A stretch of DNA of 20,382 bases, from assembly GCA_023230065.1 (NCBI GenBank), contig JALNYB010000014.1, forward strand, positions 1 through 20,382, written 5' to 3'. The notes beneath the pieces were generated by a model. It did not search any database, was not told where the DNA came from, and worked only from the letters and a program-made list of their open reading frames with translations. The DNA comes from Candidatus Methanomethylophilaceae archaeon (lineage in GTDB: Archaea; Thermoplasmatota; Thermoplasmata; Methanomassiliicoccales; Methanomethylophilaceae). Positions 14,718-20,382 of this stretch are shown here, piece by piece. How positions within the stretch are numbered: position 1 is the first letter of the stretch; each line of letters begins with the position of its first letter. Made by a program: the position numbers and the translations under genes.

Positions 14718-15232
14718 TTCTTTTCTTTGTATACGTGCATCGAAACGCTTTCGTAGATTGCTCCACATTTTTTACAGACGGGTTTGCTCATGTCTACTCT
14801 GTTTCCACATTTGCATATGAAAGTTTCATCTTTGCGTGGCAATACAGCACCGCATTCGCAAATATTTCCCTTTACGAACCTTCCGCAGATAGGACACCTT
14901 GTTTTTATAGGGTCTCTAATTTCCATGGTCTCGTATTTAGCACCGCAGTAGGGACATGCATCTGTAGGTTTTGCACAGGCATCATGGAAGATCTTTCCAC
15001 AAGTGCAAATAGCGATAGGATCGTCGGCAATGTTTCCGCGACATATTTCACACTTTTTTTCGTCTTCTCCCTCATCCAAAAAATAGGTAGATTTTTCGGA
15101 TTTGATGCCATTCAATTTGCTACTAATCTTGTATTTTCCGAATACATATGATTGTACTACAAAGAGTATGGCTACAACTATGACCAGCCCTATGATTATA
15201 CCCAGTGTAATGATGTCATTTCCTAAGTCCAT
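14714..15232 (-). CDS. membrane-anchored RING-like/double zinc-ribbon protein
   Basis: A 172-residue protein with a single N-terminal membrane helix (about residues 9-27), a linker, and sixteen regularly placed metal ligands. The first module is RING-like: Cys61, Cys64, Cys76, Cys78, His83, Cys86, Cys93, Cys96, with the core CTCGKIFHDAC typical of prokaryotic RING/treble-clef fingers. Two zinc ribbons follow: Cys113/116/125/127 and Cys140/142/153/156. The bulk is probably cytoplasmic, though topology is not proven. RING-like fingers bind proteins and some act in ubiquitin-like conjugation; no such role can be shown here. It is first in the superoperon and overlaps rnp2 by 4 bp. I do not recognise it as a named gene. 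Confidence 0.75.
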   Translation of the reverse strand: MDLGNDIITLGIIIGLVIVVAILFVVQSYVFGKYKISSKLNGIKSEKSTYFLDEGEDEKKCEICRGNIADDPIAICTCGKIFHDACAKPTDACPYCGAKYETMEIRDPIKTRCPICGRFVKGNICECGAVLPRKDETFICKCGNRVDMSKPVCKKCGAIYESVSMHVYKEKK

Positions 15233-15240
15233 GTTGTACG

Positions 15241-15263
15241 TATATAAAATTTGGCTTTTTAAT
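15241..15263 (-). promoter_or_regulatory. TATA-like elements at the head of the superoperon
   Basis: On the minus strand TTTTATATA (about 15241-15248) is the better match but lies only about 13 nt from the ATG at 15232. TATTAAAAAG (about 15253-15262) is centred about 26 nt away and would give a leaderless message. Which is used cannot be decided from sequence. Confidence 0.4.
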
Positions 15264-15350
15264 ACTTCGTAGAAATTGGCAACCGATTGAAAATTATGTG
15301 CATACGATTTTTAATTATTTATGCAATTATGTTACATAAAATGTTGTAGA

Positions 15351-15368
15351 ATTACCTTTTTAGGTAAT
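15351..15368. repeat. inverted repeat ATTACCT-TTTT-AGGTAAT
   Basis: Seven-base arms pair perfectly around four T residues. Part of it (TTTTTAGGT, 15357-15365) recurs inverted as ACCTAAAAA at 15419-15427. It may be a small hairpin or a binding site; AT richness makes chance similarity possible. Confidence 0.5.
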
Positions 15369-15424
15369 ATAGAAACTATAGATAATATTCAATATCTGGG
15401 TCTGTTAAAAAAATGGTAACCTAA

Positions 15425-15467
15425 AAACGATACAATACAAAAGCAATTTTTCGAAAAATTATCGTTT
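15425..15467. promoter_or_regulatory. nested palindromes upstream of the hdrA TATA box
   Basis: AATTTTTCGAAAAATT (15445-15460) is a perfect 16-bp palindrome. AAACGATA (15425-15432) and TATCGTTT (15460-15467) form an 8-bp inverted repeat around it. The block ends 16 bp before the hdrA TATA element, a position suited to a dimeric regulator. Confidence 0.5.
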
Positions 15468-15483
15468 GTAAAGCACTATTGAG

Positions 15484-15502
15484 TTTATAAACATTACGTA
15501 AT
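15484..15502 (+). promoter_or_regulatory. hdrA TATA box with adjoining palindrome
   Basis: TTTATAAA (15484-15491) is a strong TATA match. It predicts a start near 15514 and a leader of about 59 nt. A perfect palindrome ATTACGTAAT (15493-15502) abuts it, between TATA and the predicted start, where a bound repressor would block polymerase. Confidence 0.5.
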
Positions 15503-15545
15503 AAGGGTTTTAATTAGGAAAACCATTTCCCAAATCATTCCAATC

Positions 15546-15555
15546 ACCAATTGGT
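15546..15555. repeat. palindrome ACCAATTGGT in the hdrA leader
   Basis: A perfect 10-bp palindrome immediately before the upstream ATG and ribosome site of hdrA. It could be an operator or a small leader hairpin. Confidence 0.4.
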
Positions 15556-15576
15556 ATGACGGAGGCAAAGATTTGA
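15556..15576 (+). other. six-codon upstream ORF overlapping the hdrA start
   Basis: ATG-ACG-GAG-GCA-AAG-ATT-TGA encodes MTEAKI. Its TGA overlaps the TTG start of hdrA (TTGA), and the GGAGG site used by hdrA lies inside it. It may be chance or a translational coupling device. Confidence 0.35.
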
Positions 15577-18500
15577 CGAAATCAGCATTAGTTATCGGTG
15601 GAGGAATCGCAGGTATTCAGGCATCATTGGATCTTGCAGACAGGAACATTCACGTCTATTTGGTAGAAAAATTAGCTTCTATCGGTGGAACAATGTGCCG
15701 TCTCGACAAGACATTCCCAACGAATGACTGTTCCGCTTGTATTCTCTCGCCAAAAATGGCAGACTGTATCGGACATCCGAACATAACCACACTTACGTTC
15801 CATGAGGTTCTGAAAGTTGATGGAGAGGCCGGAAATTTCAAAGTAAAACTTTTGAAGAAGGCCAGGTACGTTGACCCCACTGCATGTACGGCTTGTGGAG
15901 ATTGTATTGCAAAATGTCCTTCAAAGGGCATTCCAGATCAGTTCGAGTATGGATTGACAACTAGGAAGGCAATATACATTCCGCATGCACAGGCAGTCCC
16001 CAGAGTAGCTCTTATTGATGCAGAACACTGTAATATGCTCACAAAAGGAAAGTGCGGAGTATGTGCAAAGGTCTGTGGTAAGAAAGCCATCAATTATGAA
16101 GACAAGGACGAAGAGTTTACAGTCGAAGTAGGTTCTATCATCGCAGCAGCCGGATTCAAGGTCTGGAATGCTAATGTTGCAACCGAGTATGGATACGGTA
16201 GATTCAAGAATGTCGTCACTGCACTCGAGTATGAGAGGATGATGTGCGCATCAGGACCAGACAAAGGTCATATAAAGGTCCCCTCCACAGGTGAAGAGCC
16301 AAAGAGGATCGCATTCATACAGTGCTGTGGATCACGTTCGCAGAAAGCCGGATGGAAGAAATACTGTTCATCCGTGTGTTGTATGTACGCAACAAAAGAG
16401 GCAATGCTCACAAAAGAGCACATAGAGGATGTTAAGGAAGATATCTACTTTATGGATATCAGGTCGTACGGAAAAGAATTCGAGGCCTACATTCATAGAG
16501 GAGAGGACCAGTATAAAATCAATATGCATAGGTCCTCGCGTGTGTCCAACGTAGATGAAGACCCGGTGACAAAGGAGCTAACAGTCAATTATACGGATAA
16601 AGATAACAATGGTGTATCCGAAATTTATGATCTCGTAGTTCTTTCGGTCGGGCTTAATCCACCTGATGGAGCACAGGATCTTGCAAACATTTTGGGCATT
16701 GAGCTCAATGAGTATGGATTCTGTAAGACAACTGTCTTCGATCCACTTAACACTACAAAGAAAGGTATCTTTGTAACAGGATGTTTCGCAGCACCTAAGG
16801 ATATTCCGACAGCCGTTGCAGAAGCAAGTGGTTCCGCAGGAAAAGCGGGAGCTTTCATTGTTGATGAGAACTTCGTACCCTGTGCACCAAAGGTCTACCC
16901 AGCAGAGAAGAATGTGGAAGGTAAAGAACCCCGTATTGGAGTTTGGATATGCCACTGTGGAGTTAATATCGGATCTGTGGTCGATGTACCAGCAGTTACT
17001 GAATATGCAAAAACACTCCCCGGTGTTGTAATGTCCAATGAAACACAGTATGCATGTGCGCAGGACTGTCTTGAGGCTATTTCCAAAGCAATTCAGGAGA
17101 ATGATCTCAATAGAGTTGTCGTCGCATCATGTACACCCAGGACTCATGAGCCTCTTTTCAGAGAAGCATGCCGTGAGGGAGGATTGAATAAGTATCTCTT
17201 CAATATGGCAAACATCCGTGACCAGTGTTCATGGATTCATATGCATTCACCTGAGGCAGCGACTGCAAAGGCAAAGGATCTTACTAGAATGGCTATTGCA
17301 AAAGTGGCACTTCTTGAACCCCTCGTTGGATCAGAGATCCCTGTTACAAATGCAGCAGCGGTCATCGGTGGTGGAATTACAGGTATGGCAGCAGCAATCG
17401 ATATTGCAGCACAGGGAATTCCTGTACACATATTCGAGAAAGAGAATCATCTCGGTGGATTCGCACTCAAATTCAATCACAAAGAGGATGGAGTTTCAGT
17501 CAGCGATTACATCAAGAAGCAGATTGAGGCGGTTACAAAATCTCCAAAGATCACTGTCCATACTGGAATTACCATAAAGGACATTCCAGGATTTGTAGGA
17601 AATTTCAAGGTTCAGCTTACCAACGGCGAGGAATATCCTGTCGGTGGAGTAATCTTTGCAACAGGTGCAGGAGAGTACAAGCCCGTTGAATACAACTATG
17701 GATCGGATAAGAAGGTCATGACCGTTGTCGAGGCAGAGAAAGAGATCGCAGATGACAAATTCAAGGGAAAGAATGTCGCATTCATTCAGTGTATCGGATC
17801 AAGGTCTGATACAGTCAAGTACTGTTCACGTGTATGTTGCGCATCTTCGTTAAGAAATGCCATCCAGATCAAGATGAAGGACCCAACAGCTAATGTTACT
17901 GTCATCCATAAGGATATCAGGACATATGGATTCCGCGAGGAACTCTATAACAAAGCATGTCAGGTCGGAGTTAAATTCCTCAGATATTGTGTAGATGACA
18001 AACTTCCAGATTTCACTGGTAGCACCGTCAAAGCACATGATTCTATCCTCGGCGAGGACATCGAGATCCCAGTAGACACTCTGATACTTGCAGCAGGTAT
18101 AACCCCGCTCCGTGAGGAGAAGGAGCACATTGCTCAGATGGTAAAAGTTCCGATAAGCAAAGATGGATTCTTCTTCGAGGCTCATCAGAAATTGAGGCCG
18201 GTAGATTTCGCTACAGAGGGAGTATACATGGCAGGTACGGCACACTGGCCCAAATTCATGGATGAGTGTATCGCACAGGCTTCCGGAGCAGCAGCAAGAA
18301 TGTTGACTGTCATATCCAAAGATAAGATTGTCTCCGATGGTATTGTAGCAGTCTCCAACCACGACGTCTGTGATGGATGCGGTGTTTGTGAGGGATGCTG
18401 TGATTACAACGCTATTACAATCGATGTCGATCCAGTATCTGGAAGGTTGAAGAGCAATGTGAACCCTGGTCTCTGTAAGGGATGCGGTTCATGTGTTGCT

Positions 18501-18599
18501 TCATGTCCTGCCGGAGCAATGGAGCAGAGAGGATTCAGGAACAAACAGATCATCGCTGAGATCGATGCACTTCTTGATTACCCTGTAGGAGGAGCGTGA
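15573..18599 (+). CDS. hdrA: double-length HdrA: heterodisulfide reductase subunit A fusion
   Basis: A 1008-residue flavoprotein with two HdrA-like units. The start is TTG with GGAGG 7 nt upstream. Unit 1 (about 1-445) has a Rossmann FAD motif VIGGGIAG (7-14) and an inserted ferredoxin (CTACGDCIAKCP, 105-116; Cys153, 161, 164, 168), but no HCG domain and no C-terminal ferredoxin. Unit 2 (about 452-1008) starts with RIGVWICHCG (454-463) and has a second FAD motif VIGGGITG (597-604). It lacks the inserted ferredoxin and ends in a two-cluster ferredoxin (from Cys933 and Cys968). Both units keep the QC-GSR...CC segment. HdrA is the flavin-based bifurcation subunit of MvhADG-HdrABC, passing electrons from H2 to ferredoxin and HdrBC. 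mvhD follows directly. Normal HdrA is about 650 residues. Confidence 0.92.
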   Translation: MTKSALVIGGGIAGIQASLDLADRNIHVYLVEKLASIGGTMCRLDKTFPTNDCSACILSPKMADCIGHPNITTLTFHEVLKVDGEAGNFKVKLLKKARYVDPTACTACGDCIAKCPSKGIPDQFEYGLTTRKAIYIPHAQAVPRVALIDAEHCNMLTKGKCGVCAKVCGKKAINYEDKDEEFTVEVGSIIAAAGFKVWNANVATEYGYGRFKNVVTALEYERMMCASGPDKGHIKVPSTGEEPKRIAFIQCCGSRSQKAGWKKYCSSVCCMYATKEAMLTKEHIEDVKEDIYFMDIRSYGKEFEAYIHRGEDQYKINMHRSSRVSNVDEDPVTKELTVNYTDKDNNGVSEIYDLVVLSVGLNPPDGAQDLANILGIELNEYGFCKTTVFDPLNTTKKGIFVTGCFAAPKDIPTAVAEASGSAGKAGAFIVDENFVPCAPKVYPAEKNVEGKEPRIGVWICHCGVNIGSVVDVPAVTEYAKTLPGVVMSNETQYACAQDCLEAISKAIQENDLNRVVVASCTPRTHEPLFREACREGGLNKYLFNMANIRDQCSWIHMHSPEAATAKAKDLTRMAIAKVALLEPLVGSEIPVTNAAAVIGGGITGMAAAIDIAAQGIPVHIFEKENHLGGFALKFNHKEDGVSVSDYIKKQIEAVTKSPKITVHTGITIKDIPGFVGNFKVQLTNGEEYPVGGVIFATGAGEYKPVEYNYGSDKKVMTVVEAEKEIADDKFKGKNVAFIQCIGSRSDTVKYCSRVCCASSLRNAIQIKMKDPTANVTVIHKDIRTYGFREELYNKACQVGVKFLRYCVDDKLPDFTGSTVKAHDSILGEDIEIPVDTLILAAGITPLREEKEHIAQMVKVPISKDGFFFEAHQKLRPVDFATEGVYMAGTAHWPKFMDECIAQASGAAARMLTVISKDKIVSDGIVAVSNHDVCDGCGVCEGCCDYNAITIDVDPVSGRLKSNVNPGLCKGCGSCVASCPAGAMEQRGFRNKQIIAEIDALLDYPVGGA

Positions 18600-18604
18600 T
18601 TATT

Positions 18605-19024
18605 ATGGCAGACTTTGAACCAAGAATAGTAGCATTCTGTTGCAACTGGTGTTCGTATGCGGGAGCAGACGGTGCAGGAGTCGGAAGACTTCAGATGCCA
18701 ACCAATTTCCGTATTATCAGGACAATGTGCACAGCAAGGGTTGATCCTGAGTTCGTTCTCAGGGCTCTATCGAAAGGTGCTGACGGTGTGATTGTCCTCG
18801 GATGTCACCCAGCAGACTGCCATTACATCGGTGGAAATTACAGAGCAAGGAGGAGAATCGCACTCTTGAGACTCATTCTTGAGCAGTATGGATTCGATGC
18901 CAAGAGATTGAGACTCGAGTGGGTTTCAGCCTCTGAGGGAGAGAAATTCCAGAATACTATGACAGAATTCGTTAATACGATCAAAGCACTTGGACCAACT
19001 CCAGTGCAGAAAGAGGTGAACTGA
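18605..19024 (+). CDS. mvhD: methyl-viologen-reducing hydrogenase delta subunit MvhD
   Basis: A 139-residue MvhD/FlpD iron-sulfur protein beginning MADFEPRIVAFCCNWCSYAG. Conserved cysteines are Cys12, Cys13, Cys16, Cys42 (RTMCTARVDP), Cys67 and Cys72 (GCHPADCHY), which bind a [2Fe-2S] cluster. It relays electrons from MvhG/MvhA to HdrA. The ATG at 18605 is chosen because the AGGAGGAG site (18587-18594) is 10-12 nt upstream; a GTG at 18596 would overlap the hdrA stop and lie too close to that site. The TGA overlaps the mvhG ATG by one base (TGATG). Confidence 0.95.
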   Translation: MADFEPRIVAFCCNWCSYAGADGAGVGRLQMPTNFRIIRTMCTARVDPEFVLRALSKGADGVIVLGCHPADCHYIGGNYRARRRIALLRLILEQYGFDAKRLRLEWVSASEGEKFQNTMTEFVNTIKALGPTPVQKEVN

Positions 19025-20256
19025 TGTCATTCTTTGATAGATTCAAGAAAAAGGATAATAAGAAAGAAGAGCCCAAGGTTGACAACAAAGAAAAGTTCGC
19101 TGTTAAAAAAGATGCGACAGCACCCTCATTATGTGGATGCGGAGCTGGAAAAACAGCAGAAAGCGTCGAGGCAAACTATTCAAAGATGGCAGACCTTGGT
19201 GAACTTCTTCCCGGAGCACCTCCGGGAGGTAAGATCAACCTCGCTATCTACTGGGCGGCAGCCTGCGGCGGATGCGATGTCTCTATTCTCGATACAAACG
19301 AGAAGATCCTCACGATCGGCGACATGGCAAACATTGTAATGTGGCCCATTGCAGCAGATGGAAAGGAAAAGGATATAGAGGCAATGGAAGACAAATCAAT
19401 CACTGTCTCAATCATCTCCGGTGCTATCAGGAATTCAGAGAACGAGCACATGGCAAAATTGCTCAGGAAGAAATCACTTATCGTTGTTTCTTACGGAACC
19501 TGCGCATGTTTCGGTGGGTCGCCTGCACTCGCTAACCTCGTGGCCGGCGGAAGCAAAGAGATCTTGAATTACGTCTACGAAAAGACACCCTCGACCGCAA
19601 ACTTCCAGAAGGATTACCACCCAGGAAAGCCGATCGTACCTCAGACAAAATGCACAGTGCCGGAAGGAGACCTCACTCTCCCTACTCTGTTTGATACGGT
19701 AAAGACACTGGATCAGGTAATCGATGTCGATTACTTCATTCCAGGATGTCCTCCTCTCCAGGAGTCCATCTCACAGCTTCTGAAAGCTGTTGTTGACTTT
19801 GCGTACCATGGTGTAGCATTGCCCCCCAAGGGAACCGAGATAGGAGTAACACAAACCAGTCTTTGCGATCAGTGTCCAAGGCACAAGGAGTTCAGGAGAA
19901 TCACTAAGATCTATGAACCATTCCAGGTAAACATCGACCCAGATCTTTGTCTCATGGATCAGGGAATTCTATGTCTTGGACCTGCAACGGTCGGAGGATG
20001 CAATGCAAGGTGTACCCGTGCGGGTCAACCTTGCCGTGGATGTTACGGACCGACTCTTGAAGTTCAGGAGCACGGAGCAAGCGCGATGACTGCGATTGCA
20101 TCACTGTTCCCTGTACTCGATGACGATGGAACAATCGGAGAAGATCAGATCATAGATATCATGAGCACAATCAAGGATCCTTTAGGATACTTCTATGCGT
20201 TCACGATGGGTAAATCATTGATCAAGATGGCCGTTAAAGAAAAAGGAGGTCAGTAA
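19024..20256 (+). CDS. mvhG: F420-non-reducing [NiFe]-hydrogenase small subunit MvhG, extended
   Basis: A 410-residue hydrogenase small subunit, about 100 residues longer than typical MvhG. The canonical part begins near residue 70 with INLAIYWAAACGGCDVSILD, where Cys81 and Cys84 are proximal-cluster ligands. It continues with the SGAIRNSENEHMAKLLR and GTCACFGG (Cys160, Cys162) segments and PGCPP, then C-terminal cluster cysteines in CDQCPRH, DQGILCLGP, GGCNARC and CRGCYGP. It transfers electrons from the NiFe site of MvhA to MvhD. Residues 1-69 are an added lysine-rich segment with CGCG at 37-40 of unknown role; it has no twin-arginine or hydrophobic signal, so export is unlikely. Starts 1 bp inside the mvhD stop. 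Confidence 0.93.
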   Translation: MSFFDRFKKKDNKKEEPKVDNKEKFAVKKDATAPSLCGCGAGKTAESVEANYSKMADLGELLPGAPPGGKINLAIYWAAACGGCDVSILDTNEKILTIGDMANIVMWPIAADGKEKDIEAMEDKSITVSIISGAIRNSENEHMAKLLRKKSLIVVSYGTCACFGGSPALANLVAGGSKEILNYVYEKTPSTANFQKDYHPGKPIVPQTKCTVPEGDLTLPTLFDTVKTLDQVIDVDYFIPGCPPLQESISQLLKAVVDFAYHGVALPPKGTEIGVTQTSLCDQCPRHKEFRRITKIYEPFQVNIDPDLCLMDQGILCLGPATVGGCNARCTRAGQPCRGCYGPTLEVQEHGASAMTAIASLFPVLDDDGTIGEDQIIDIMSTIKDPLGYFYAFTMGKSLIKMAVKEKGGQ

Positions 20257-20257
20257 A

Positions 20258-20382
20258 ATGGCCGGACCAATCATTTGGGATGAGAAACAGAAAGTAACTA
20301 CCAACAGGGTCTCGATCGATCCGATCACTCGTCTTGAGGGTCATGGAAAGATAGAGATCTTCCTTGACGACAAGGGAGACGT
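20258..20382 (+). CDS. mvhA: [NiFe]-hydrogenase large subunit MvhA, N-terminal fragment
   Basis: The first 41 codons of the large subunit run off the right edge. After a short leader (MAGPIIWDEKQK) comes RVSIDPITRLEGHGKIEIFL, the conserved N-terminal glutamate motif of group 3 NiFe-hydrogenase large subunits. The CxxC nickel ligands lie beyond the window. GGAGGT at 20245-20250 is 7 nt before the ATG, and only 1 bp separates it from the mvhG stop. MvhA holds the NiFe site that splits H2. Confidence 0.93.
   Translation, partial: MAGPIIWDEKQKVTTNRVSIDPITRLEGHGKIEIFLDDKGD

Larger units (their letters stand above)
15233..15572. other. 340-bp AT-rich divergent intergenic region
   Basis: This is the only gap over 300 bases. 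It separates the minus-strand superoperon from the plus-strand hdrA-mvh cluster. It holds promoter elements for both directions, several perfect palindromes (listed separately) and a six-codon upstream ORF. I see no tRNA, conserved protein or clear structured RNA in it. Confidence 0.7.

Noticed and set aside
15233..15572. A small structured RNA, riboswitch or tRNA in the large intergenic gap
   Set aside because: Only short AT-rich dyads are visible; no cloverleaf, no T-loop sequence and no GC-rich stems.
17850..18362. Minus-strand frame of 170 codons inside hdrA
   Set aside because: Cys/Tyr-rich shadow of the cysteine- and aspartate-rich hdrA sequence; no ribosome site or promoter.
1..20382. 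Mobile elements or a CRISPR array
   Set aside because: No transposase or integrase, no terminal inverted repeats with target duplication, and no regularly spaced direct repeats were seen; the only tandem repeat is the coding one in psmA.

Overview
This window looks like chromosomal DNA from a Thermoplasmata-type methanogen, most likely of the order Methanomassiliicoccales. The proteasome alpha subunit has the Thermoplasma-like start MQPGQMAYDRGITVFSPDGR. A classical archaeal exosome/proteasome superoperon is present. The right end carries a soluble [NiFe]-hydrogenase/heterodisulfide-reductase cluster in the order hdrA-mvhD-mvhG-mvhA. None of the 22 complete genes ends in TAG (15 TGA, 7 TAA), as expected where UAG is reserved for pyrrolysine. 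The genus cannot be fixed from sequence alone.

Layout. 1-1468 (-): 5' part of a large HRDC-DUF4011-SF1 helicase that runs off the left edge. 1574-2477 (+): a two-gene unit of a FlK-like hotdog thioesterase and a zinc-ribbon protein. 2480-5211 (-): a DHA2-type MFS exporter and a DUF112/TctA-like permease. 5324-6391 (+): tyrosyl-tRNA synthetase. 6394-9473 (-): an operon of NatA-like ABC ATPase, NatB-like permease and a DHH-DHHA1 phosphoesterase. 9590-15232 (-): an information-processing superoperon, in transcription order RING-like membrane zinc protein, RNase P Rnp2, PsmA, SBDS, Rrp4, Rrp41, Rrp42, L37Ae, RpoP, Pcc1, prefoldin beta. 15233-15572: a divergent, dyad-rich regulatory region. 15573-20382 (+): a double-length HdrA, MvhD, MvhG and the start of MvhA.

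How the genes work together. The superoperon joins tRNA 5' processing (Rnp2), 3' RNA degradation (Rrp4/41/42), ribosome assembly and structure (SBDS, L37Ae), transcription (RpoP), tRNA t6A modification (Pcc1), folding (prefoldin) and proteolysis (PsmA). The Mvh/Hdr cluster is expected to oxidise H2 and bifurcate electrons to ferredoxin and CoM-S-S-CoB; hdrB and hdrC are not in the window.

Most notable points: the fused HdrA, whose two halves carry complementary sets of iron-sulfur modules; a membrane RING-like protein heading the proteasome/exosome operon; a tandem duplication in the PsmA tail; several palindromes and a six-codon upstream ORF in front of hdrA; an N-terminal extension on MvhG; and the HRDC-DUF4011 helicase at the left edge. 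No tRNA, rRNA, insertion sequence or CRISPR array was found.
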